Shown here: positions 51,901-62,237 of the stretch, in pieces
How the letters are laid out: each line of letters begins with the position of its first letter
Position numbering within the stretch: the stretch's first letter is position 1
NCBI GenBank assembly: GCA_012932295.1
Contig: JAAONU010000001.1
Span: 57,881,693 to 57,945,692 of the forward strand
Direction of reading: 5' to 3'
DNA: 64,000 nt
Source of the DNA: Cyclina sinensis
Taxonomy: Eukaryota > Mollusca > Bivalvia > Venerida > Veneridae
Program-made: the position numbers and the translations under genes
The notes under the pieces: generated by a model
What the model was told of the DNA's origin: nothing
The model's database searches: none
The model's input: the letters and a program-made list of their open reading frames with translations, nothing else

Positions 51901-54900
51901 TTGTATTTGCTTTCATCTATTGGATCATTTACTATATCTATAAAATCTACCTCACGAACACTCAGTTCTTCTTCTGTTAGATTTAAACACTGAAAAAGCA
52001 AAAACAAGAATAACCTAATGTAACCAAATACTAGTGAATATATAAAGCTGAAAAAAAAAACAGAAAAAAAATCAGTTATCTGTAGTTCTTAATCATTAAT
52101 CATACATGACATATTTCTTTCATTAAAATTAAAAAGCAAAGGTTTATGGCATTCATATAGCCTTTGTTAATCAACTAGATTCTATGGTGACATGACAGTG
52201 TGCAATCTTTCTGGACTTAAAGATGAGTTCAAATTCAGCTTGTGGCTATTGGACTTTTATGGGTTACTTAAAAAAAAAAAAAAAAAAGTAGCCAGGCATG
52301 GTTTATTGTAGAATAAACCACGTTTTGAGTTCTTATGCATAGGAATATATCATGAAGGCTGTAGGCTTGAGTGATATATTGTTTCGCATAAGAACGAAAA
52401 ACGCGGGTTATTCTACGATAAACCACAACTGGATACTTATTATTTCGATTCTTACACGAGCAAACAATAAACCACATTGAGAAATAAGTGTTAACTACCT
52501 ATCGTAAAAACACTTGCGTGGTACGCCCCTGGGTTTGGCTGTTAAAATTACCTCCCTCGATATATGTAAGAGTTGGCTTCCACATAATAAGTTGATCTAT
52601 CCAATAAAATGAATTAATAAACAACACATATTTCATCAGTTGATAATTTCTTTTTTTTATTTCCAACTAAAATTGCAATTTACTAATAAATTAAATGTTC
52701 AAACAAAATTTTGAGCCATTTTGCAGCCGAACTTTGTTGTTGTTGTATGCCGCCTACGGTAGTATTTACAAACATCACGTGACTTTCATTCATAAAAATT
52801 TTATACGTGGGGTGACGGCTGTTCACGGAACAGCCAAAACAACAAGCGCACGCACGTGGTATACTGCAGGATAGATCGTGTTAGAATTAAGGTTAGAAGC
52901 ATTGTCAAAAACCCATGTTCAATCCATTCTTTTCACTCTATTTTTAGACTGTCAGACAACTGGTTTCAAATTATTTTGCACTCATGAACAATTAATTACT
53001 TATTTTCAAGGGTTTGCAAAATATTTCCTTTCTCAGTCTTAGTCTTAGCAAATGAAATTACTTGTTACATTTTAACATGAAGCTACGTGTAAAATTCTGG
53101 GAAAATATGTCTATTTTAACTAATACCCCCTTTTTGACGTTATAGACCAAATTTGAAGAGTATTTTTTTTTTTTTTTAATTTGGAATATCACTGTGCAAA
53201 GAGTTCCTTCTTTCTGCTCACTGATATTCATTTAACAAGCTATCAGCACTCAGCTGTCCTAAGGTACATAATGCAGCCATACAGAATATGAACCGGCGGT
53301 AACCAAGGATGGGTTAAAAGTAACAATGTAGAAAAAGATTTACAAACCTGCTATTTCAAACGGATTGTTTGAAAGAGGCCACACTGTTGTAGTTAATATG
53401 ACTTATATCCATCATGCCTTTGACACAAGTTCTATGAATGAATAACATTAGAAAATACCACTTTTTCCCTCTTATCCTATTTTTCCTAAAATAAGAATCT
53501 GTAACCTGATGACTGTTTACAAATAAACTATAAATAGCAACAAAGGCTAGATTATTACTCACATTTTCTGTGGAACCATTGTTATCTTCGTATTTTGTAG
53601 AAATATTGACAACAAATCTTGGAATAAATGAACACTGAAAATAGAAATATCATGACAATTATCTGCCAAGAACATGCTGACCTTTACAAGATTCTATATT
53701 TGTCCCCGCAAATAACAATTTCCTTATTTGCAAGTTGCTTTATTTCCAACAAAACCTTTCAACTGTATTTTTATTAATTAAATAGAAAAATATTTATTAC
53801 TGTTCTTGCTGACACAAGATTTCTCTGATACTATAAAAGACTTGTTTATTTGTGTTCATTTTAAAAAAAAAAAACTACTTTAAGTCTACTATAATTTAAC
53901 ATAAAAAGAATTGATACCAAATAAAAGCCTCTTTCCAAAACACTTGGAATTTTACAATTTCATCATTACTTCTTTGTATAACAAGTGCTACGTTGGAATG
54001 AATGTTAACGTTTTGTGACAAACAGACAGACCAAAAACAATATGCCATCCCTCCAGGGGCATAAAAAAGTTCAGTAGATATTAACTGAATACTACAAAAG
54101 TGTGTTAATAGTAAGGGAAAGATCTTTTTAGCTGGTTGTATATTTACTGATCACACAAGATTCAGCTCTTACTGTACACACACAATTTAACCATTATTGA
54201 TCACAGAAATTTCAGCAAATTCAGCACATACTGATCACACAAGATTCAGCACCTACTGATCACACAAAATTCAGCACCTACTGATCACACAAGATTCAGC
54301 ACCTACTGATCACACAAGATTCAGTACTTAACTAAACACACAAGATTCAGTACCTACTGATCACATAAAACTCTGTACTTACTGATCACACAGCACTCAA
54401 TGTTCACACAAGAGGCAGAGCCTTCAGTACTATCAGCAGAATGCACAACCAAGGAGGAATCAAGCAGCTCAAACAGTTTAAAAGTGCCTCATAACAGCAA
54501 ACAAAATTAGAATTCTGTCTTATGCAGGGTCACTTTCAGATGGCACAGCTTTTGAAACACCATATATTTTACAAAAAACATGTTATTTCAAAATTTTCAG
54601 TTTCATCACTGACTTAAATAATGAAGACATATTATAAACTTCATTTAAAAAACATTAAATTTTGTTTTTCAAGAAAAACTCCCACTGCTTGACTCCACAC
54701 TAATTGTTGGTCATATTGCAAAGCACTGATGATTTTTATGAAGTCTGACTGGAATCTCCCAGATGGTTCAGGAGAAATAGCGCAGATATTGAAAACTTGA
54801 ACGCATAAAGGACAACATCTCTGCTTTAAAGCTATTACTGATCACACAAGTTTCAGTTCTTGCTGATCACACAAGATTCAGTACGAAGTTACTACTAACT

Positions 54901-57900
54901 GATCATACAGTATCTTACTGATTGAAATTCGGTAGAACTGATGGATTGTCCCATAGTAGCACTATTTTAAAATGAGTGTATTCTTTTTAGTATTTTTTTC
55001 TAAGTATAGATTGAAGTAAAAATACTGCTATAAAATATACTATAAAGCTATCACTGAATGTTACAAGAAAAACATTGATGCGAAGCATCAAAGACGCGGA
55101 CAAATGGATTGCCGGCCGAGAGACAGTGACCAGATGGAGCTCACAAACCAGCAAACTGTATTAAGTAGCATGTGCCACTCAGCAGGCAAGCAAGTACCAC
55201 AAACCGGTAATGCAAATATATATGTATCAGAAGGTTCCATAAACATTCAGGCACACTGATGAAATTGTTAACATCACATGATTCACATTCCTTCATTTCA
55301 CTGGTCGAAAAAGATTGTACATGCAAGCATCGCGTGACCTTAAATCTTGCAGATTCTCTAAAGAATAAGTTATCGATTTAACATTCAAAAGACATTGTTT
55401 CCCCATGCGGAACACCTCGGGCGACTTCAATATACGTAGTTTTTGGAAAAGGCCGAGTTGTTACGATTGACTGTTTCCCTTGGAGAATGAATTTTGCTAC
55501 TCGATTTGACCCGTTTTTCCAAACTCAAAAGGGCGTCTTTGCCTGCTGATTAATATTTGATAGACACGAAAGAACATCCACAAAAGTGGGATCCTTTACC
55601 ATCAAATTTTCTACATTTGCTTGTCACTTCCAAAATATGAATATAAAGACTTCTCGTTCCAGGACAAGTCAAATCAATGCGGCAAGGCATACTTCGACCG
55701 TAAATACTTTCACCTTAATCACAAAAATAAGTATGAGAAATTTCAAAGGGCAATAACTAAAAAATTAACAAGAAATGTTTGTAAAACATAAATGCCCCCC
55801 GGCAGCACCTAATTGCTTGTGGTTGGGCCAAAGCGTTCTCTAGTTATTGATCAAGGTCCCTGTGGCCTTGACCTTTAACCTAATGACCTCAAAATCAATA
55901 GGGGTCATTAACTGGTCATGACCAACCAGCATACCAAGTTTGGTGAACCTAGGTCAAAGCATTCTCTAGTTATTGATCAGAAACCGTTTTTAGAGTCAAA
56001 GTCTCTGTGAGCTTGACCTTTGACTTAATGACCTCAAAACAATAGGGGGTCATCTACTGGTGATGACCAACCAGTATACCAAGTTTGGTGAACCTAGGTC
56101 AAAGCGTTCTCTAGTTATTGATCGGAAACCGTTTTTAGGATGAAAGTCCCTGTGAGCTTGACCTTTGACCTAATGACCTCAAAATCAATAGCGGTCATCT
56201 GCTGGTGATGACCAACCAGCATACCAAGTTTGGTGAACCTAGGTCAAAGCGTTCTCTAGTTATTGATCGGAAACCGTTTTTAGGATGAAGGTCCCTGTGA
56301 CCTTGACCTTTGACCTAATGACCTCAAAATCAATAGGGGTCATCTACTGGTGGTGACCAACCAGCATACCAAGTTTGGTAAACCTTGGTCAAAGTGTTCT
56401 CTAGTTATTGGTCGGAAACCATTTCTACCTACAAGGTCAATGTGACCTTGACCTTTGACCCCTTCACCCCAAAATCAATAGGGGTCATCTACTGGTGATG
56501 GACAATCATCCTACCAAGTTTGAAGTTTCTAGGCCTAAGCGTTCTTTAGTTATTGGTCGGAAACCGTTTCTACCTACAAGGTCAATGTGACCTTGACCTT
56601 TGACCCCTTAACCCCAAAATCAATAGGGGTCATCTACTGATGATGGACAATCATCCTACCAAGTTTGAAGTTCCTAGTCCTAAGCATTCTTTATTTATTG
56701 GTCGGAAACCATTTGGTCTACGGACCGACGGACCGATGGACCGACCGACAGACAGACAAATGCAAAGCAATATACCCCCTCTTCTTTGAAGTGGGGGCAT
56801 AATAAGGCAAGAGTTATGGTTCTTGTGCATTTCACTGCTCCTTAATGAGATCTAACTACCTATGAAGTTTGGTCTTGATATCTCTCATAGTTTTTGTGTT
56901 ATGCTCTGGACAAAATTATGACGGACGGACGCCCTGGACCATAACATAATATGCCCCCTTTGGGCATATAAAAAATCTATGTGGTAATTTGTACTTAAAA
57001 ATGAATTTGAACAATTTCAGCTTCTTTAAACGTGTTGCTGAAATAAAGCCATGGGGTAGAAAGTAAGTGTATGATGCCCATGCATGGGTCAATGGCTGTG
57101 AACTAACAATAAATACTTACAGTATATTCTGTTGGTTGAAGATTACACAGCACATGCAAAAAAAGAAAAAAAGATATATATATATATAAAAATATGGTTG
57201 TTAAAAATATGTAAATATTGCACAATGCAAAATAATTAAATGACAAACAAATATCCATTGTGTCTGTACTCTAGCTGGTAACTGGTGAAGATGGTGAATA
57301 ACCAAACAAACAGTTTGCATAATTCAAAATTTTTAATATTCAAAACAAAACAAAACAAAACAAAAAGAGAAAAAAAGGTATATATTTCATACTTGATACA
57401 ACTATTAAAATTTATCAAGTTGTTTAAAAAAAAATAAAGAAAAACAGATGCAGGATTAACAAAAAAAAGTGTGGGTGGATGGTTGGGTGGGGGGGGAAAG
57501 GAAAGGGGGGGGGGAGGGATTCACTTTCAATTTAATGGAAAAACTGTTTGAAAGTTTATGACTAAATGTGGTATATATGCCATGCATCAAGACCATAAAA
57601 TCATGGGTGTAACATGCATATAACTTATAATACATTTACGGTGGGTTACAATGACTTGGATCAACATTCTGCAATAATACTTTTCTCACTTTCAACACCA
57701 AAACTAGTACTGGAAACTGATACAAGAACATTGTAAGCTGTACAATTCATTACTGACCACTAATGGATTAACTCAAAACCTTGGACTAAAGCATGCTATA
57801 ACAGCCACTAAATAGTGATTCAGAGCAAACAAGGAAGACTTGGGACATCTTTTAGGAAAGCTGTCCAGAACAAAGCAAATACAGATTCAAAATGAGACTT

Positions 57901-60281
57901 TAATTTGAAATTTAAATGATAAAAAGCTTGAGTCAAGTCTTGAAGAAAAATTATTCAGCAATTTTGTAAGTGTTTAATACAAAAGTAAACAAATGGAAAG
58001 TTAAAATGTTTAAAACCTCATTTTATTATAAATCTATAATAAGCATATGCAATTCTATTTACATGAATAAATACATAGTGACACGAGCAAACAATTATGG
58101 AAAAGAGAACACAAAATTTTCATGGTTACATGCCTTTACTAGGATGTTGTTTTGTGTCATTGTTGTCATTATTTCTTGTCCTACTCAGAAGTCTGACTAT
58201 GATGTAAGTCAGAGGAGAGCAGATATTGCAAGTGCTTCATACAACTGTGCAGTATGAAATGCAGAAAGTTTGTTAAAGCTATAATCTAAAGAAGCACAAA
58301 CTTTCTGTGCTGGGACATTATTTTATACAGTGAACTCTGGCAATTTCTGTGAAACATGTGAAGTATCCATAAAACTGTACTAAAAATACTCTGTTTTCTA
58401 TTAAAATTAGAACCATATATACAAACAAATCCATAATCCCTTCTTTACTTAAAAAGAAAAATCTCTTGTCTGCCCAATTTCTTTTTGGTTTCTTACTACA
58501 GTAATATATATGACAAGATCTATCTATCTGTTGGAGTTTCTTTATCGTCCATACCAGTTTCCCATATGACTGACGCCCCCTGCAGAGATTAGTTATTTTA
58601 TGTTGTGCGGATACAGAAAGCATCCCATTCCAGAGACACCCCTGGTTCATTTGCATGCTCAGTGTAGTAATGATACATGGGAGCTCAGTTCAACATCTCA
58701 TCCGAAAGCAATTAGTAATGTTAGTGGAGGAGTGGGGGATCAATCTCGGGATCCCTGGGTTACCAGTCCAGTGCGTTACCACTGGACCACCCCTAATAAG
58801 ACAAGATGTTTATTCCCAGTTTATATAACTTCAACAGAAGGACTTTTATAACACAAACTTTTTGCTAACTCCTTTGTTCCCGATATTTATAGTAACTGTC
58901 AGTAGGGGATTGATTCTGACCTTCATATGTCGTGAAAAAACAGAGCAGTTAACAATGTTTTTTTAAGACAAACAGCTCTTCATATGTACAGTTGGTTACT
59001 CAAGATTACTCTCAGAAGTGAGGAAGCTGATAATGGGCAATAAATCTTATACTCTTAATAAGATCAAATCTGTTTTCAATCTCTGTTAATGCTGCAACTT
59101 TTAAGTAATTTTACTGAAACTTGAAAAAAAAACAGCCATAATTTTCAGATAATTTCAGTGGACAACTATTGAATTTGCTACTTCCTTGCTGATTACCAGA
59201 TGGTGAAAGACATTCAGGAATTAAAACATCTAATTACAACAGATTCTCTGGATCAATATTCAATGGCTGTTTTTCATTGTCATGAAAGACCTTTAATGAC
59301 TTCATTAGGATGAGTTTTTCCTCATGACAACATTACTTGCAACATCTTCGCTGTAAATTATACTTTCAAGGCTAATAAGATGTATATCACACAGCCTGTA
59401 GATTCAACTTGGAATAGTTTTGCTAAGAATACTCAATTGCTATACACAGAATGTATACAAGCTAAACATGTATTGATATTAAACTATAACCATAGATTCA
59501 TTAGTTAACGAACTTAGTGCACTTAGGTGAGATAACTTATGTTTAATTAAGCAAGCTTACCTGTGATGGTATAGGGATAATAATTCCAGGCTTTTTCTGT
59601 GATGTAAAAAATGGCTGGTATCATTGAACGAATCCAACTTGGTAATTTACTGAAAAACATGCTTATGAGTTAAACCAGGTTTGATGTTAGGAAATAAAAC
59701 TAAGTGGCCAGATCTTCCTTTTCACCAAAAAACAACAAAAACAGGCCGTTCCCAAATTTGTAAAAACATGTTTTATTTTCTAATACTTCAGGAAATGTTA
59801 GTAGCCAATGGCTATTTTGGCTACTGGTTATACTAACAGTTCAGTAGTGCATCTACATGTATTTAAAATAAGTTTACATTCAATATTACTTCTGTAAATT
59901 ACCCCACAAGAATTAATTGCTTTTGACAAAGGTACATGTATGTTTGTTGTTAGTTTATGTGGCATATACTGTCTTGAAAGCAAGTGGCTAAACACAAATG
60001 AGGCATGTGGTAAGGCAACAATCATAACAGCATGTGCTACAAACAAGTTGTCTTCAAGAATGTGCATTATTTACTTCAAACTGACTTACATTTTCAAGAG
60101 TCATTAAGACATACAATTACAAGAATACTAACCTTGATAAATGTACCCTTTTTTCTGTAAACTGCCCCTTGCCATACTCTGGATGTTCACATGGTTCATT
60201 GGTCACCACTTCTACCCCCTCACCTTTCTGACTCTGTTCATGACTGTGTTTGGCTATCATAAACAACTGCCCTATACGATA
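45798..60281 (-). CDS. PITPNC1: Cytoplasmic phosphatidylinositol transfer protein 1 (PITPNC1/RdgB-beta type), nine exons, first exon missing
   Basis: Nine exons with GT-AG borders join in phase: 60281-60133, 59649-59561, 57128-57121, 53634-53563, 51989-51891, 51383-51324, 50693-50598, 48031-47968, 45913-45798. They give about 250 residues of a START-like PITP fold, starting at YRIGQLF. The usual length is about 270, so only the roughly 17-residue exon 1 is absent; I found no candidate up to 64,000. The family carries phosphatidylinositol, and PITPNC1 also phosphatidic acid, between membranes. The PITPNC1 type rather than PITP-alpha/beta is shown by AKHSHEQ, AWNYYPYTIT, EYTCSF, ISTKYEDN and VWGLQ (class I has two Trp before GLQ). 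The lipid-headgroup Thr and Lys (GQFTEK) and the Asn of AWNYYPY are present. The C-terminus after MSMDDIRSYE is short. Introns hold SINEs and tandem arrays. Confidence 0.92.
46060..46200 (+). repeat. Possible SINE remnant
   Basis: A tRNA-like layout (TAGAGGATATAGCACAGTG, then AAGGTTTGAGGCC) is visible but weak. Confidence 0.3.
46303..47812. mobile_element. 1.5-kb element made of about 145-bp tandem monomers
   Basis: It starts at AACAAGAGGACCAAAATGGC. Six or more monomers follow, each with GTGGCCTCTAGAGTGTTCA, GACCTGGTGACCTAGTTTTT, CAACATGACC, GTCATCAAGACAAACATTC and AAAGTTTCATGATG. It ends in the hairpin GCTCACC...GGTGAGC (47,780-47,808). It lies in the last PITPNC1 intron. No coding frame. 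Confidence 0.75.
47968..48031 (-). CDS. PITPNC1: PITPNC1 coding exon (64 nt)
   Basis: It has a GTTTTCAG acceptor and a gtatgt donor, entering in phase 0 and leaving in phase 1. It encodes LCRDVNLYGHRQAISWLDDW. The GHRQA...W.D.W pattern is conserved in PITPs. Confidence 0.93.
48205..48725. repeat. Minisatellite of about 57-bp units
   Basis: About eight copies of CTTATATGTGAGGAAGTTTC followed by AGCATAAAGTGGATTTGAC and TTTATCATCAACAATTTT. Some units carry an extra partial repeat. It begins about 175 bases from the PITPNC1 exon at 47,968-48,031, on its intron acceptor side. Confidence 0.9.
49190..50355. mobile_element. Array of about 360-bp monomers with (GGAC)n and hairpin end
   Basis: Three to four monomers contain TCAGAAATATTCAAGTACAT, GACCTTCAAGTGTGACCTTG, GGTTCTGCACATCCCCTTG, ATTTATAGAGCGGACA and GGGGCATAACTTTGTCAAAA. 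It ends with (GGAC)n at about 50,275-50,290, GAAACCATTATAGCGCC and a C-run/G-run hairpin (50,317-50,350) followed by TATAAAA. It lies within a PITPNC1 intron. Confidence 0.8.
50598..50693 (-). CDS. PITPNC1: PITPNC1 coding exon (96 nt)
   Basis: Thirty-two codons, phase 0 to phase 0, with a GTTTCAG acceptor and a gtatgt donor. It encodes SKPIMCSYKVV and FEVWGLQTKVEGYAQK. Class I PITPs have a Trp-Trp membrane-docking pair before GLQ. Here the residues are Val-Trp, as in PITPNC1. Confidence 0.94.
51324..51383 (-). CDS. PITPNC1: PITPNC1 coding exon (60 nt), KTGRGPL signature
   Basis: Twenty codons, phase 0 to phase 0, with a CTTTTCAG acceptor and a gtaagc donor. It encodes FKSKKTGRGPLGKDWR. The KTGRGPL loop is one of the most conserved PITP segments. 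Confidence 0.94.
51465..51650 (+). mobile_element. tRNA-derived SINE in a PITPNC1 intron
   Basis: It has an A box GGCTGAGTGGTTAACGC (51,475-51,491), a long insert and a B-box-like GGTTCCAGGAACG, then a body with GAGTGTGTCTATAAGC. It is only about 80 bases from the exon at 51,324-51,383, in antisense orientation to the gene. Confidence 0.6.
51891..51989 (-). CDS. PITPNC1: PITPNC1 coding exon (99 nt)
   Basis: The acceptor is TTTTTCAG and the donor gttggt is weak but has GT. Its 33 codons start CLNLTEEELSVREVDFIDIV and end YKEEE. The VDFIDIV strand and the YKEEE run match the PITP family just before the KTGRGPL loop. Confidence 0.92.
52299..52425. mobile_element. Inverted-repeat (hairpin) element
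   Basis: The arms 52,299-52,352 and 52,372-52,425 are imperfect inverted copies (TGGTTTATTGTAGAATAA against TGGTTTATCGTAGAATAA; GTTCTTATGC and AATATATCA shared). The loop is 19 bases. It is preceded by an A18 run. Confidence 0.75.
53563..53634 (-). CDS. PITPNC1: PITPNC1 coding exon (72 nt)
   Basis: It runs phase 0 to phase 0, with a TATTTTCAG acceptor and a gtgagt donor. Its 24 codons read CSFIPRFVVNISTKYEDNNG and end STEN. The TKYEDN segment is a PITPNC1 marker. Confidence 0.92.
54160..54410. repeat. Short tandem repeat, about 25-bp unit with TGATCA
   Basis: About seven units of CACCTACTGATCACACAA followed by GATTCAG. Further single units lie near 54,150 and 54,835-54,885. Confidence 0.85.
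54920..55770. other. Gene-free intronic stretch
   Basis: No exon or repeat recognised. It lies within the long PITPNC1 intron between 53,634 and 57,121. Confidence 0.4.
55775..56970. mobile_element. Array of about 145-180-bp monomers with nuclear-receptor-like half sites
   Basis: Six monomers contain CCAAGTTTGGTGAACCTAGG, AAAGCGTTCTCTAGTTATTG, ATCGGAAACCGTTTTTA, CTTGACCTTTGACCTAATGA and TCAATAGGGGTCATCTACTG. (GGAC)n-like GGACCGACGGACCGATGGAC and a TACCCCC...GTGGGGGCA hairpin follow (56,773-56,802). A second end (GACGGACGGACGCC, ATGCCCCCTTTGGGCAT) lies at 56,920-56,970. It is in the PITPNC1 intron next to the microexon. Confidence 0.8.
57121..57128 (-). CDS. PITPNC1: PITPNC1 8-nt microexon
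   Basis: On the minus strand this reads ccaacag|AATATACT|gtaagt. With the G carried from the preceding exon it encodes Glu-Tyr-Thr and ends in phase 0, exactly joining YPYTIT to CSFIPRF. EYTCSF at this place is typical of PITPNC1. Phase, splice consensus and protein alignment all agree. Confidence 0.88.
57340..57363. repeat. (CAAAA)n microsatellite
   Basis: Four to five CAAAA units, next to other A-rich low-complexity sequence. A (TA)n run lies at 57,175-57,188 and G runs at 57,490-57,515. Confidence 0.85.
57530..58516. other. Gene-free intronic stretch
   Basis: No exon recognised. A plus-strand frame of 95 codons at 57,970-58,257 has no known domain and lies antisense in an intron, so it is not called. 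Confidence 0.4.
58517..58793 (-). mobile_element. tRNA-derived SINE (GGTCCAGTGGTAACGC family), copy 3
   Basis: It matches 28,574-28,868 along its whole length, including the reversed A box (GCGTTACCACTGGACCA, 58,773-58,789), CATCCCATTCCAGAGACACC and the (GATA)n tail. Differences are scattered substitutions and small indels. It lies in a PITPNC1 intron in sense with the gene. Confidence 0.8.
59561..59649 (-). CDS. PITPNC1: PITPNC1 coding exon (89 nt)
   Basis: It has a TTTTTCAG acceptor and a strong gtaagc donor. It enters in phase 2 and leaves in phase 1 with a single G. It encodes KLPSWIRSMIPAIFYITEK and AWNYYPYTIT. The Asn in AWNYYPY corresponds to a known lipid-binding Asn of the family. 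The phase-1 exit does not fit the phase-0 start of the next long exon, which points to the microexon. Confidence 0.93.
60133..60281 (-). CDS. PITPNC1: PITPNC1 first visible coding exon (149 nt)
   Basis: It starts in phase 0 after a TTTATTTCAG acceptor and ends in phase 2 before gttagt. It encodes YRIGQLFMIAKHSHEQ, then GEGVEVVTNEP and GKGQFTEKRVHLS. The Thr and Lys of FTEK match the inositol-headgroup residues known in PITPs. Its acceptor and first codons are repeated several times just upstream. Confidence 0.93.
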
Positions 60282-60595
60282 CTGAAATAAACAAAAAAAA
60301 AACATGTCATAATTCTTTCCAAAGATTCTCATAAACAACTGCCCTATACGATACTGAAATAACAAAAACATGTCATAATTCTTTCCAAAGATTCTCACAA
60401 AAAAACACTGACTTATATGATACTGAAATTCAAAAGTACATGCCATACTTCTTTCAAAGTTTCTTATAAACAACAGCCCTATACAATACTAGAATAAACA
60501 TTTTTTTAATATATATCATAATTCTAAGGTTTCTCATGAACAACTTCCCTAAACAATACTGAAATAAACAAATACATGCTAAACTTCTTTCCAAA
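60250..60595 (-). repeat. About five tandem copies of the PITPNC1 exon acceptor and first codons
   Basis: The acceptor and the first roughly eight codons (YRIGQLFM) recur upstream, with exon-like starts at 60281, 60353, 60422, 60488 and 60558, giving a period of 66-72 bp. The second copy is near-identical in its acceptor and first codons, and the others are diverged. The spacings 72, 69 and 66 are multiples of three. Reading through from the second and third copies stays open in the exon's frame. Confidence 0.85.
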
Positions 60596-60600
60596 GTCAT

Positions 60601-60895
60601 GACATCTATCTTCCTACAAAATTCCAAGTTGAAAACACTTCTATTCTAAGAGTTATGCTCCGGACAAAACTTCAGTACCAAAAATCAACAAAAGGCAGTA
60701 ACTCCAAAATGACGAAGTGTAGAGTAATGGTCTTGTGCACTGCAATTCTCCTCTACCATCCTATGAAGTTTAATGTTGATATCTTTATTAGTTTTTGAGT
60801 TATGGTCTGGACAAAAAGCCTGATGGATATACAGAAGGATGGAAAAACAGGCAGATGCCGAATGGACGAAGTGTCATTTATATGCTCAAAGAGTA
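60601..60895. repeat. Diverged repeat fragment
   Basis: Segments such as TATGAAGTTTAATGTTGATATC, TTTTTGAGTTATGGTCTGGAC and the short GGATGG run resemble the end of the 55,775-56,970 array (CTATGAAGTTTGGTCTTGATATC, TTATGCTCTGGACAAAA). Confidence 0.55.
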
Positions 60896-60899
60896 TGTA

Positions 60900-61910
60900 T
60901 CTGTAGAATATATATAAACATTTAGACCAAATAAATAACATGTATCTTACATAAACAGGCTTTACTACTGCAGGCAATATTCAGATCTTCTACTCTGAGA
61001 ATTATTAACTCAGTCAAGAATTTTCTCATCTCCAGCCCTCTCACAGTTCTAAAATACACTCACAATCAAATTCTTAAATAAATTATCAGAACTACATGTT
61101 ATTAGTTTTGCATAGTTTGAATGGTAAAGTTCTTTCTATGCAAATGTGACAATGAAACACAATAATTTGCCCACAGATTTCTTGAAACCTTTTCTTCAAG
61201 TGTCTTAAATCACAGAAGAAGGCAATTACACTGTGTATAATATTCTTTGAATGCCTCTAGCTAGAGACAACAAACACCACTGTAAGTCCTTTCTTCTAGG
61301 AGAACTGCAACATCACTGATACATGACAGAGTCAGGAATCAATACATAGACATTTTGTACTTGAGTCTGTTAAAAGCGCTTCATCATTTTCTCTTATAGG
61401 ACAGACAGGTCACAGGTTATACATCTGACCTGCAGTATAAACCTGGCCTGCATTAATGTAAATCTGAGAGGAATAAATCATCTTTGGTAGGCCATCATAA
61501 TGTTAAAATAATTTGGAAATAAGGCAAGTAATTAGGTTGAACAACAAACAACAATTAACCAATCAATGTCAAATCTCTGAAAGATGGGCAATAAATATGG
61601 ATCAATGAACTTAACAAAAAGTGTTACATCTTGGCATCTACATCCTGGATCTTAAAAATTCATTGAATGATAAAAATTATCAGTACTCTAAGCACTATAA
61701 TATTTCCACTGGAGGTTGAAATGTTTCATATAATGACATGTAGGCCTACCAGGCCTTATAATGTGCCAAACAGGAGCTTTGCCAGTGACATCAAGCACCT
61801 TAAGTAGATCTGAAGTTAATTCTGATAGAATTCATACTTGTGACCCTGATCAACAGTATTTTCTGTGTATTTCTGTATATTATGTTGGGTGTAATATAAT
61901 TTTACTCCAA
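60900..61910. other. Gene-free stretch upstream of the visible PITPNC1 exons
   Basis: I searched it for a first exon of the form ML.KEYR... on the minus strand and found none. No other feature is supported. Confidence 0.4.
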
Positions 61911-62237
61911 CTACCGTAAAAATTCTATTTATAGCCCGGGCGTTTATTAGAATCATGGCTGATCTCAAAGTTGGGGGTGGGCGTTTATTAGAGACACATG
62001 CAAAATGAGACCATCATTTTTTCATATTCCACGTATTTCACTATGCGATTACCTGTTTATGACATAAATAGATCTACCAGATAATTATGTACCAACGTAT
62101 ACACACAGAATAATACCCCTGTTGCGCCCCGATCAATAAATATTAAACACGCACGCTGACCTTAATGACGTAATATTGGTGCATAAATCTCGCTTCTACA
62201 CCGACATTTATACTTCAGACTAACTACAGCTCTAATA

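Noticed and set aside
57970..58257. Plus-strand 95-codon frame with a hydrophobic segment
   Set aside because: It is intronic, antisense to PITPNC1, AT-rich, without a known domain or splice context.
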